Positions 21,401 to 32,000 of a DNA stretch of 64,000 nucleotides are shown here, one piece after another (the stretch's first letter is position 1; every line of letters begins with the position of its first letter). The notes beneath the pieces were generated by a model that did not search any database, was not told the DNA's origin, and worked only from the letters and a program-made list of their open reading frames with translations. This DNA comes from Ctena decussata. Its lineage: Eukaryota; Mollusca; Bivalvia; Lucinida; Lucinidae. A program made the position numbers and the translations under genes. The stretch spans positions 2,397,415 to 2,461,414 of the forward strand of contig OZ022506.1 in NCBI GenBank assembly GCA_963989385.1, in the 5' to 3' direction.

Positions 21401-21597
21401 AGTCAAAAGTCTTTGCTATTTTGTTTTCATCACACTTATATCTCTATCTATGGCAATACAATCACACTTTCAAATTACTGATGTATAATTGGAAAATATA
21501 GAAATTTATTTGTAAGATACCACCTGTCTAGATACATAAAATCCAGAGCTCCAAATATCTGATGACAAGTCTGGTACAAATAGTCATATTTCTCCAT

Positions 21598-21848
21598 CTG
21601 AGCCCCGACATGAAAAAAGCAACAAAGTGGCATGTATGCCCAACAAAGACTCAGATCAGCCTGGGCAGTAGCCCAGTCTGATCAGAGTCTTCACTGTCCT
21701 TGTGGAGCTAGTTTACACCCTTACATGTAGCTACTCTTTAACCGCTCAGCAAAGACTGATGAGAGTAGGCAAATGTCCAGCCTGATCAGAGTCTTTGAAA
21801 GACTCAGATGCCATTTCGTTGGTTTTGTCGTGTCGAGGCTCATATAAG
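21598..21848. mobile_element. Palindromic MITE family B
   Basis: It runs from 'tgagccccgacatgaaaaaa' to 'ggttttgtcgtgtcgaggct' with intact 'gcctgggcagtagcccagtc' inner arms. Confidence 0.75.
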
Positions 21849-21889
21849 CCAAGTCAAACAAAAAAGTGGCTTAACGTATAAGCAAACAC

Positions 21890-22095
21890 AGAGCCCTAGA
21901 TAAAAGAGACTACATGTATTTGGTGATAATAAGGGGTAATTTATGTCAATTCGGGATGAAAACATATGTTTTGACCCCTCATCTGAACCATCTCGACGAG
22001 ACGGTTCAGATGAGGGGTCACAACATATGGTTTCAATGAGAAATGAAGAAAATTTTCCTCAATTATCATCAAATACTCCTCTTGTCTAGAGCTCT
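21890..22095. mobile_element. Palindromic MITE family A
   Basis: Complete copy centred on 'catctcgacgagacggttca', with outer arms 'agagccctagataaaaga' and 'cttgtctagagctctg'. Confidence 0.85.
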
Positions 22096-22265
22096 GCTCG
22101 GAAACACCAAATATTCAAACAAGTCTGTGAATCTTTGCAGTCTAGCAACAGCTTTCATTTTATGCCTGCAGGATCCTCAGGATCCATACATGGTGTGTGC
22201 AAACAGCAAAGGCTCTGATCAGACTGTGCAGATGCGCAGGCTGATCTGAGCCTTTGCTTTTCACA

Positions 22266-22409
22266 TACACTAAAACCTGTCTTAAGCAAGCAGCCTAGGG
22301 AAGGGCCAAAACTGCTTGCTTAAGGCAGGTGCTTGCTTAATACAGAGCTTGTCCTTTTAAGACAGGTTTTTGCTTAAGAGAGGTGGCCGTTAAGACAGGT
22401 TTGACTGTA
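22266..22409. mobile_element. Tc1/mariner-like MITE
   Basis: The ends 'tacactaaaacctgtctta' and 'taagacaggtttgactgta' are inverted repeats bounded by TA. Small size and TA-bounded TIRs are known traits of mariner-type MITEs. Confidence 0.6.
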
Positions 22410-23417
22410 TGCGTTAAGCCCCCTTTTTTGCATGTAGCAACTCAATTATATGATGTAGCTATCAATCAGAACTGCATTAGTGTGGAAGTTCTGAGAGGCC
22501 TTAAGATGTTTCACAGAAACTGAACGAAAACTACAAAACTCTGAAAGCTAATTAACAACTATTTATTAAAGTGAACAGAAATCTATGCAAAGGGGGCATG
22601 CTATAGTTCTTTATTATCCTTTAAGTCTGGCAATGTCCGAAAGCCCAAGGTGGATAATCACAAGGTTTGAATGAAAGGGTCCACAAATTTTTGTCTGGTA
22701 CCTATTTTGTCCAAATACCAGCATGCAAATTCTATGGCTCCTATCAGTGAAATCATCTGATTATCCACCCTGAAGCCCATTTTCTGTATACAAATAGAAT
22801 TTTTGTTTTCTTTCAAAGTCTGAACACTTTCAAAAGCTTCTTTCTTTTACCATCTTGCAAAAAGCACTTATTCTAAACAAGCTCACAATAAAATCTTGTA
22901 GACATAATATGACAAATGAGAGCAACACAAATGTGACCATTTGACACTTGGAAATAGCACCTGCACAATCATGCAATCTAGTAAGTTTTCCCTAAACAGA
23001 AAATAAATGTTATAGCAGTAAATTGTTGAGTAATACATCACTTGTAAATTAGATCATATTATGAGTGCAAAGGCAGTGATATGACTGATGATCAGTAATT
23101 ATTACCAAACAATTCAGTCAAAGCCAAACTACACTGAAAACATGCTGCAAAAGTATTCTTTTCCTTCAAAATCCTCACAACCTTTCATGATCCCTTAATA
23201 TTCTTTATTAAACTCAGATGAATGTCTGTTCCACTTAAGATCTAATTGTGGAAAACAGACACTACACTGTGCAACATCATCAAAACTCTTTCAAAATTGT
23301 CAGTTATTGCGAGTGGTGTCTACAATAACACTCAAAATACAAGAAATTTGTCCATTGTTGCACAGAGTGTTAGAATTGTTTATAATCTGAATAGGGCAGT
23401 ATCATATTCAAATATAG
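22410..23417. other. No recognisable feature
   Basis: About 1 kb of AT-rich, apparently low-copy sequence without exon-like frames. Confidence 0.45.
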
Positions 23418-23715
23418 CCATGACATGACAAAACAAACAAAGTGGCATGTGCGACCAGTCAAGACTCAGATCAGCACCACTTTCTTTGCTACAACCAGAC
23501 ATATTCATGATATGAAGTCGAATTTCTTGACATGTACATATGCACAGAGCTTCAGTTATGGTAGGGAACCACGGATAATTCAGAAATCATTTTTCTTATT
23601 TCTATGCAATAATGTATGACAGTTCTGATGAGGGGTTCACCTCAAATGTTTTTATGTTGAAATGTACAAAATTATCCCTAAAATATCTGTTACCCCTCCT
23701 TATCAGGAGCACTGT
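23418..23715. mobile_element. Fragments of MITE families B and A
   Basis: 'gccatgacatgacaaaacaa' with 'caagactcagatcagc' (family B end) is followed by a decayed family A copy ('gatgaggggttcacctcaa', 'gttacccctccttatcagga'). Confidence 0.45.
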
Positions 23716-23934
23716 TCAATCATAGAGTCAGCAGGGCTCCAGATAAGGAGAGTAACGATAATTCTGGGACAACTGTTCTTTTTTTCTCCATAATCATGCT
23801 GTGGCCACTAATTAGAACTGCATACATATTCCAAAGAATTAATCCAAATTATCTAGGAATTATGAGAACCAAAATTAATTAAGAATTATCCGCATATTTT
23901 CTCCAGTCTGAAGCCCTGAAACAGCATTTCTTAA

Positions 23935-24445
23935 TGATGTTAGCTCCCTAAAATGTATGGATACACCCATGTTTTGCTGCCATATTTACAAGATAAAACT
24001 TAAACGGAATACAATCTGCTTCTACAGCTATGGAAACTGAGCCATTTTTCAAATGGGGTTTTGCTTATCACGAAATTATTTTTTTCTGATCTGGCTACTC
24101 TTAAGGAAAAGAAGTTTCCCTCTGCGAGAGACAGCTGTTCTTCTATGGGCACACTCTGTACCAAGGGAGACAAATAGTTCCATATCAGAGTGATGTCCCT
24201 TGGTGGTGTATATATACACCTTCAGGGGAAGAAACTCTGCCATTATTACTTTTTCCGGTTCCCTTCTCTATGGGGGTCAACTCTTAATGGAAAAAATTTG
24301 CTCCTTCAGGAGCAAATTCTTACCTTAAAGAGTTGACCTTATTTTGGAACGTCTCTGTCAACATGGGTACCAACCAGAAAGTTGTCTCCCTTGGTAAAAT
24401 TGGCAGAAAAGCATGGAGGTGTACCCATACATCTTAAATGACGCA
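23935..24445. mobile_element. Palindromic repeat family E, longest copy
   Basis: The outer words 'aatgtatggatacacccatg' and 'catggaggtgtacccataca' mirror each other. The inner arms are 'ggaaaaaatttgctcc' and 'aggagcaaattcttacc'. Confidence 0.6.
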
Positions 24446-24734
24446 TTTATGTGAGAAGAAACTGATCAAAACACAAACAGGCAGTCAAACATGGAAAAGA
24501 TGAGCAGTGATAATGTTATCTCAGACACTTAATATGATCATGACATCCTAGACCCGCAGGAATACAGAGGGTGGACAATTATGACATCGCCATTAACTTC
24601 AACACATTTCTGCTCAGCATAAAAATTATTGTCTGAAAAGTACTTCAGATAGCAATATCTAGCTTAACTGCAAAATATCAACAAGAGAATTGCTTTCCTG
24701 ATATCTATAGTAGATATTCTGTACTAATCTAATG

Positions 24735-25690
24735 TCCTTTAGGTATTTTTTCTTACAGATTCTCTTCCAGAAGAAGGCCCTCCTGGGCCTGTTGGACCAG
24801 CTCTAATTCTTCATAGCTTCAAATGTTCTGACTGTATTTGCCTCCACTTCTCTATCCGTCAACCCATTTTGCAACACAGCATGAACATTTTCTTACATTT
24901 AGCCTGGGCCTTCTCGTAAATATTATCTATTACTTCGAAAACAGGAATCTTATTGCAGTTGAATGAAATTTGATATTTCGGAATCATATTTTTTAGACAA
25001 AATCTTATACATCTGGATCATATCTCCTCTTGTCCTTCAGAATGGTAGTGCTGATAAATGCAATGTTTTCAATTTGTCTTAGTATGGAAGTGTGATGGTA
25101 TAAGGTCACGGATATAAATAGATATGCAAATTACAAACTCGGTAGTTTGTGATCGAGTAAATGTTGGGGTATATAAGCAAATAAACCGCCCTTGGTGGGT
25201 GAACATGCTTTTCCACTGACGGGGTTTGTTTGCAGGTCGGCCCTTGTTACATTTGGTGGCAGCGGTTGGATAAGGTCAACTGCCAGACCGGAGTTGCCTT
25301 ACCCATGTCATTCCCAGGCCAAGTCTCGGGACGAGACTTCTCGGAGGGGGAAGTAATGTGACGGTATAAGGTCACGGATATAAATAGATATGCAAATTAC
25401 AAACTCGGTAGTTTGTGATCGAGTAAATGTTGGGGTATATAAGCAAATAAACCGCCCTTGATGGGTGAGCATGCTTTTCCACTGACGGGTGACGGGGTTT
25501 GTTTGCAGGTCGGCCCTTGTTACAGAAGATTAGAAAGTCCTGCTATTAACTTGGTAGATCATCTCTGAACATTCTCTTGTAAATCTATGTAAATCTTTAA
25601 GTATGGGTGCCAGAATTGGTCAGCATATTAAAGATGTGGTCTTACCAATGAAGTAAACAGTAATTTTGAAGTTTTCTGATCAAGAAATAG
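24735..25690 (-). pseudogene. LINE ORF2 C-terminal relic split by a miniature LTR element
   Basis: The - strand first reads an S-L-V-R-P-H-L motif and 'AGLSNL' (25,530-25,685). Then, beyond the insertion at 25,091-25,524, it reads 'RTRGDMIQMYKILSKKYDSE' (24,960-25,050). This is the order in CR1/L2-type LINE C-termini, where the RPHLEYA-like box precedes the RGDMI-like box. Stops and frameshifts show it is dead. Removing the LTR element and one GAAG restores collinearity. Confidence 0.75.
25091..25524. mobile_element. Miniature LTR retrotransposon (TRIM-like), 434 bp
   Basis: Two direct repeats, 25,091-25,251 (161 bp) and 25,357-25,524 (168 bp), begin TGTGAYGGTATAAGG and end CCTTGTTACA. They are nearly identical apart from a 7-bp duplication in the second. 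Only 105 bp lie between. A primer-binding-site-like TTTGGTGGCAGCGG directly follows the first repeat, and a purine tract GGAGGGGGAAG directly precedes the second. A 4-bp GAAG target duplication flanks the whole (25,087-25,090 and 25,525-25,528). Each repeat has a TATATAAG box. No coding capacity remains, so it would have depended on a partner element's proteins. Confidence 0.85.
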
Positions 25691-25836
25691 AGGATCTTAC
25701 ATGGGTGCTTATGTATTATTGAATTTATTAAACGAGTTGGGGAAAATGATAAGATGCGAGGCTTTGCCGAGCATCTTATCGTTTTCACTAACAAGTTTAA
25801 TAAATTCAATAATACAGGAGCATGAATGCAAGATTT
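25689..25836. mobile_element. Palindromic MITE family D, copy 2
   Basis: Near-identical to 5,562-5,706, including 'tagaggatcttacatg' at the left and 'ggagcatgaatgcaagatt' at the right. Confidence 0.75.
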
Positions 25837-26214
25837 GAGAGGGAAATAAAAATTGTATTTTACATTATGCTGGAACAGACAGGTAACATAAGAGATGACA
25901 TGTCAAGGTAATAATGCATTAGTAGATATTGCCTATGAGATACCCATTGATTTAACTTAGCTTTAACAACCCGAAAATTTCATTCATGTTAAAGCTGATG
26001 TCAACTATAGATCACAAACATACAAAAACATCTTGTTCATTGCAAATGAATAAGTTAGCTACTTATTAGTGCAATATTCGTGATGATATCCTTTTATATG
26101 CTATTGAGGAAATTTTTCTAGTAAAACTGGAAATGCACTGGAGTGAATGGCATTGTCACAATTAACAAACACTTTTGTCCACCCTCTGAACCTATCTTTC
26201 TAGCCATATTCAGA
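25837..26214. other. No recognisable feature
   Basis: AT-rich unassigned sequence. Confidence 0.45.
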
Positions 26215-26385
26215 GCTCCAGACAACAGAGGTAACAGGGATAATTCAAAGATAATTTTTCTCATTTCTCAATAAGACCGCCTCGGCAAGACGGTTCTTAG
26301 TAGGGTAACAACGTATGTTTGTATGGAAAAATAAATATCTCTAAACTATCCATGTCACCCCTTCTTACCTGGAGCTCTGATATTA
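26215..26385. mobile_element. MITE family A, diverged copy
   Basis: 'agagctccagacaacagagg', 'gaccgcctcggcaagacggtt' and 'cttacctggagctct' follow the family layout with many substitutions. Confidence 0.5.
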
Positions 26386-26610
26386 TTAAGCACTGTTGCT
26401 GACGGTTTGAAGTTAATTCTCAGATAACTTCTTTATCCTCCTTTTAATTGTCTATTGTGGTGGTTGGCCATAGTGGCTCTAATAAGGAGCCACATTAAGT
26501 GAGAAAAATTGTCCAAGAATTACCTTCAAACCCCTCTTGTGTCTGAAAACCTGCGTTTGGACTGTAGCTTGTTTGCATGTTGGACTATCCAAATTTATTT
26601 GGATAGTCCG

Positions 26611-26813
26611 CAGAGCTCTAGATAAGACAGAGTATTTGGTGATAATTAGGGATAACTCTTGTTAATTCTGCATAGAAACATATGTTGTGACCCCTCATCT
26701 GAACCGTCTCATCGAGACGGTTCAGATGAGGGGTCACAACATAAGGTTTGAATGAGAAATAAAGAAAATTATCCCTCAATTATCATCAAATACCGCTCTT
26801 ATCTAGAGCTCTG
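26611..26813. mobile_element. Palindromic MITE family A
   Basis: Complete copy with CAGAGCTCTAGATAAGA at the left, TTATCTAGAGCTCTG at the right and the usual 'cgtctcatcgagacg' centre. A short hairpin (ggactatccaaa / tttggatagtcc) abuts its left end. Confidence 0.85.
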
Positions 26814-26904
26814 AACTGTCCAACCAGCAAACAATCTACAGCACAAACACAGGTTTGACCCTATTTGGTACTCTGAACCACACAGAATCATGTTTTAATC
26901 ATTC

Positions 26905-27128
26905 TCATGACTCTGACTTGGACATTTCTTCCGCCTCGGAACTCTCACTATCTGAACTCTCACTTTCTTCAGTCGCATTATTATTTTTTGAAGCATCTGA
27001 ACTGTCAGTCTCACTTTCTTCAGTCGCATTATTATTTTTTGAAGCATCTGAACTGTCAGTCTTTTTCTTTTGTAGTATGTATCTGATCTGTGGTATGTAA
27101 CCTTCTTCATCTGTATATGCCTCTAAAC
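26905..27128 (-). CDS. DNAJA3: Candidate alternative last exon of DNAJA3 (acidic Ser-rich tail)
   Basis: On the - strand, the acceptor-like 'catgtatttcttttag' precedes GTTTAGAGGC. A single base carried from the exon at 33,554-33,651 would complete a Gly codon. That exon ends in exactly this phase, the same phase the conserved last exon (28,973-29,094) uses. The frame then encodes 73 residues and a stop: a short basic stretch, two perfect 17-residue repeats (TDSSDASKNNNATEESE, a 51-bp tandem duplication), and a Ser/Glu-rich end. AATAAA on the - strand lies about 300 bases further on. Mammalian DNAJA3 also has alternative C-termini. It could instead be the last exon of an unseen gene or chance; a mariner-like MITE begins only 20 bases upstream of the acceptor. 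Confidence 0.45.
26960..27061. repeat. 51-bp tandem duplication inside the candidate exon
   Basis: Two adjacent copies with period exactly 51 keep the frame and duplicate 17 codons. Confidence 0.85.
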
Positions 27129-27148
27129 CTAAAAGAAATACATGAATG

Positions 27149-27396
27149 TACAGTAAACTCTCTCTAAAACACTGATATATCAAAGTACCTCTTAAAGACA
27201 GAAGTTGGAATACCCCTATTTTTATCTAAAGGTCTACTCCTGTTATCTCAAACTTGTGATATCTCGAAGTATATTTTCTGATACCAGAAAATTAACTTTG
27301 AGATATCAGTAGTTAGGGATGTATTTGCTGGGACCAAAAAATTTACTTTGAGATATCAGAAATTAGGGCTGAACTTTGACTTTCGAGTTGACTGTA
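27149..27396. mobile_element. Tc1/mariner-like MITE
   Basis: The ends 'tacagtaaactctctctaaa' and 'ttcgagttgactgta' are TA-bounded inverted repeats. Inside are several 'gatatctc/gagatatc' words. Confidence 0.55.
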
Positions 27397-27711
27397 TAAG
27401 TATTCTCATGAGCCTTGACAAATAAAACATCTGTGCAGTCTGATCGAAGCATTTGCTGCTGCACACAACATGCATGGACCATGAGCCATCTACAGGCATA
27501 AAACAAAGACTCCATCTAGACTCCACAGCTTCATATACTGGTTTGTATCTTTGCAGATAGGTTAAGCAACCTTTCTGAATGGTGTGGCTAACTGTAGTAA
27601 GTTTATACAAAGGACCCATTATTTGGTAAATCTGCTGGCTGAATGTTAAGGCTTACCGGAATATCTCTTTGTTTTTCTGCCGATTTTACGAAGAAAATTT
27701 TTTTTTTGTGG

Positions 27712-27918
27712 CTTCCTATTTGCTTCCTTAGACAACATGAATGGACTGATGTGTTGCGATTTTATGTCCTTTTCTACAGAATTTTAGTTGTATCAGGACA
27801 ATGGGAAGGTGATAATGAAAGGCTGTGTGCAAGGTACCCTGTTTACAACTGAAAAGATTACCTGAGACCGCTAGATCAGCAGGCCAGCACTTAACCCACT
27901 GAGCTACCAGGGCTTCTT
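27712..27918 (-). mobile_element. SINE type 4
   Basis: Body 'caggacaatgggaaggtgat', then 'gagaccgctagatcagcagg' and 'acccactgagctaccagggc', a tRNA-like head in reverse. Confidence 0.7.
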
Positions 27919-27924
27919 TTCAGC

Positions 27925-28065
27925 CCTTTCAAAATGGGGTCTATTCCTAAAGGTTAGAATTTCCTCTAGTGGAGCAAATTCTTTCCTAAAATATAACCTT
28001 AACCCCACTGAAGGGAGGCAAAACTGGAGCAAAAAGTTGCTTCCCCTGAATCATTAACATGTACA
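27925..28065. mobile_element. Palindromic repeat family E fragment
   Basis: It has 'ttcaaaatggggtctattcc', 'ggagcaaattctttcctaaa' and 'gaagggaggcaaaactgg'. Confidence 0.5.
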
Positions 28066-28125
28066 GACCCTGATTTTACTGCTCCAACCTGGATCTGAGG
28101 ATATAAAACTTGAGTATATTCTCAA

Positions 28126-28203
28126 ACTCAAAATAGAGCACACTGATTGGCTGCTTCCGAGCATGTGCTTGGAAGCAGCCAATCAGTGTGCTTTATTTTG
28201 AGT
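28126..28203. repeat. Hairpin with ~33-bp arms
   Basis: 'gcacactgattggctgcttcc' is mirrored by 'ggaagcagccaatcagtgtgc' around a short loop. The outer arms (actcaaaata / tattttgagt) also pair. Confidence 0.8.
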
Positions 28204-28242
28204 CTACACTGCTTGCTCTGCCATTTCTGACCCAGTACATGA

Positions 28243-28482
28243 GTCGCGACACAACAAAACCAACAAGTGGATGTGTGCCCAGTGAAGACTCAAATCAGCG
28301 TGGGCATCTGTCCAGTCTGATCAGAGTCTTTGCAGCTGGCATGGAGGGAGGGAGCTTAGACTCTAAGCTACTCTTTAAGGGCAGAGGGAAGACTCTGATC
28401 AGACTGGGCAGATGCCAAGGCTGATCTGAGTCTTCACTAACAGCAAATTCCTCTTTGTTGGTTTTATTGTGTTGAGGCTCAC
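28243..28482. mobile_element. Palindromic MITE family B
   Basis: It starts 'gagtcgcgacacaacaaaac' and ends 'tttgttggttttattgtgtt'. The inner arms are intact. Confidence 0.75.
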
Positions 28483-28600
28483 ATGAATTTTACAGTATAA
28501 TGTAAACTGATTTTCTAGTTTTTGCATAAAGGAATCAGTTTACAGCTCCAAGAACACCTAAACAAATGACTTTAGTCATCTTGAAATTTGGACAAGTCAG

Positions 28601-28803
28601 CAGAGCTCTAGATAAGAGGGCGTATTTGGTGATAATGAGGGATAATTTTTGTTAATTCTGCATAAAAACATATGTTGTGACCCCTCATCTGAACCGTCTC
28701 GACGAGACGGTTCAGATGAGGGGTCACAACATATGGTTTCGATGAGAAATAAGAAAAATTATCCTTAATTATCATCAAATACACCGTCTTATCTAGAGCT
28801 CTG
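28601..28803. mobile_element. Palindromic MITE family A with target duplication
   Basis: CAGAGCTC...GAGCTCTG flanked by the 7-bp direct repeat AAGTCAG (28,594-28,600 and 28,804-28,810). CAG-type ends and a 7-bp duplication suggest a hAT-like origin (inference). Confidence 0.85.
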
Positions 28804-28972
28804 AAGTCAGTTTTACTGTCTGATCTGGGTCCACACTATATGCTCTTAAGGCATTTCTATCAAACTTTTTACGCCCATTAAGACAACCACCCATCACATT
28901 TAGCTTATATAACATAACAAGACCTATTACTAACCTTTAAATTATAAATTAAAATCCTAAAACAGGGTATCA

Positions 28973-29094
28973 TCAACCAAGGAATTCAAAGAGTTTACGT
29001 TTGATTTTTCCTAGGAATGATTCTTCGCTAGACGCGGACTGGCCCGAGTCTGACATAGTTTCCCCAGTTGTGGCTTGTTTCCTAGTCTCACTCT
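28973..29094 (-). CDS. DNAJA3: DNAJA3 terminal exon (conserved C-terminal tail)
   Basis: The acceptor 'cctttctgtttcag' precedes AGAGTGAG, and the carried G completes a Glu codon. It encodes 39 residues plus stop, ending '[17 protein letters not shown]'. This parallels the 'EEGFLSKLKKMF' end of vertebrate DNAJA3, so it is the orthologous last exon. No AATAAA was seen close downstream on this strand. Confidence 0.9.
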
Positions 29095-32000
29095 CTGAAA
29101 CAGAAAGTGGACAAGTGTGAAAACCAGCCACAATCAGTTTAATGTGCATGAACAGAGCTCTAGATAAGAGGGAGATTTGATGATAATTGAGGATAATTTT
29201 TCTTATTTCTCATCGAAACTATATGTTGTGACCCCTCATCTGAACCGTCTTGTCGAGACGGTTCAGATGAGCGGTCACAGCATATGTTTTTATGCAGAAA
29301 TAACAAAAATTATCCGTAATTATCACCAAATACTCCCTTTTATCTAGAGCTCTGCATGAATACACTTTTCAGGGAAGTAGCTCTGCCATTTTTCATATCT
29401 GTCTCCCTTATCAATGAAGGTAACTCATAAAGGCAAGAATTTGCTCCTTTAGGAGCAAATTCTTTCCTTTAAAAGTAGATCCCTTTTTGAAGAGCTTGAC
29501 CTTCAGGGGAGAAAACAGAAAATCATGGACGTTGTTCTCCTTTGTGAAAACGGCAGATATACATGGAGGAATACCCATACACCTTCAGGTGTATGGATAT
29601 ATCTTCAAGGGAGATTACTGAGACCCGAAGGTATTTGTCTCCCTTCTAAAGTGGAGAAAACTCTGTTAGTAAAGAATTTTCTCTAGCTCAGAGCAAATTC
29701 TTTCCATGCACAGTGGCCCTAGTAGGAGGATTTTGATTGATTGATTTGATGCTTAACGTCCACAGTAAACAACTATGGTCATGTCGGGACGGTCAGTTAA
29801 CCTTACCATACTATTCCTGGGCAGGCTTAGACCTCCTAAGCGGTTAATCAGTATTAAGTGCACATACTTTCGCCAGTAACTGACAACTGCCCTTCTTGAA
29901 TCACCAGAAGGAGAAACGAAAGTATGTGGCCAGACCGAGTTTCGAACCCAAGATTTTTTTTGGTTGGTTGATTTGATGCTTAACGTCCACGGTAAACAAC
30001 TAAGGTCATGTCGGGACGGTCAGTTAACCTAACCACACTATTCCTGGGCAGGCTTAGACCTCCTAAGCAGTTAACCAGTACTAAGTGCACATACTTTCCC
30101 CAGTAACTGACAACTGCCCTTCTTGAATCAGCGGAAGGAGAAACGAAAGTATGTGGCCAGACCGGGATTCAAACCCAGGACCTCTGACTTACGAGTCAGG
30201 TGCCCTACCGATTGCGCTTCCCGGCACGGCACGAACCCAGGACCTCTGACTTATGAGTCAGGTGCCCTACGGATTGCGCCACGCGGCCTGGCCCCTAGTA
30301 GGAGGAAGGAGAGAAAATACAGTTTTACTACAGTTGTCTGCCTTGTAAATATGGTAGCCAAGAAGGTGTAGCCATACATATCAGAGGAGAAAGTTCCAAC
30401 TAATGATAAGCATAGCTCAAGCTGATATCATTGAGGCATTTAACTCAACCTCTAGATATTTAGACGATCTTCTGAATATTGATAATCCTTATTTTGAAAG
30501 CATGGTTAACCAAATTTACCCACCTGAACTTAAATTGAATAAAGCTAATAATTCAGATACCGAGGCCCCCTTTTTGGATTTACATCTATCTATTTCTAAC
30601 GGTTTTGTATCTTCTAAAATTTATGATAAACGTGATGACTTTGACTTTGATATAGTTAATTTTCCATTTTTGGATGGTGACGTTCCACGTCGTCCCTCTT
30701 ATGGAGTGTATATTTCTCAACTTATAAGATTTGCTAGAGTGTGTAGTCATGTAGATGACTTTAATGCTCGTAATAAATGTTTAACTGCTAAACTTCTTCA
30801 ACAGGGCTATCGGTATCATAAGCTTAGAAAGGCTTTTTCTAAATTCTATCGCAGACACCATGAATTGGTTTCAAAATTTGATGTCGGATTAAAATTTCTT
30901 TTACACCAAGGCCTATCGGAACCAGAATTTTATGGTGACTTAGTATACAAATTCAAAAAGATTAAGGGTAGGACTGATTTTTCTGACCAATTCCGAAAAA
31001 TAATAATACGTCACAAACGTATTGGCTATAATTTAAATGTTATGCGACAGTCTGCATGCTTAGTGATTAACCCAATCACGGTTGATAACTTTGCTGCTCT
31101 CTTTAATTGCACACCGGGAGATCGGTCGTCAGACTCTATGATGGCCCCGACCTAAAGCTATATATTTTAGTTGGTTGGGACCGGAGCCTTTTTGTCTGTT
31201 GCTTGGTCCACCGGGGCTCAACTGGTGACCTTCTTTTGCTTCAGATTTCCAGTGGGGTCGTTTGGCAGGACAGGGATCTCCACCTGTCAGACGGCCCGTT
31301 GTATCTGTTGAGTCCTCGTCTTTGCTTCTTCATGGTGTTGAAATTTGATTTATGTGTTTACCGTGATGATTCATTGACGAGTTAGAGGGTTATCATGCGA
31401 ACCGAACAACTAACTAAATGTTTTGTACCACTTCAGAAACTGAGGGTGAGGTTGGGCCTGTAAAATCGATTTAAGCCCCCCAGTAATTCATTACTGACCG
31501 TTCCAAGGCGGTAGTTCTGTTGTGGTTCTCTGTTGCCTGTTTTTGGTGTCAGAGTTTCTGTGATGTTTTACCTTATGAATGTTCTTATTATTTTTGGTTC
31601 GGTTTGGGTTGCTGAGTGGCCACCTTTTGGGAACAAGCTGCTCACTCGGTTGGCCATATGTTCTCTGTATCTTGATTATTTGTAATCTTAGTTGTTTCCA
31701 ACTATGGTTTGAGGGCTGGATTTGGATTTTGATTGTTTCAGTTCCTGGTCTTTGCATACTTTTTACTTGTCAACAGTTGTATTACTGGACAAAAATAAGG
31801 AAACCCATTTAAGATTGAATTTTGAAAATACATGTAAGTTTGATTGTTTTCATAAGGCTTAATAAAATTTAAATGCTTGACTATGAAAAATCTAAAGACA
31901 ATTTAAGACTACAGATTTACTTCTTGTTTTTGTTTCATGTCATTCAAGATATATGACGGACCAAGACTTTTGGGGTTGTTTTGACCAAAAAAAATCTCTT

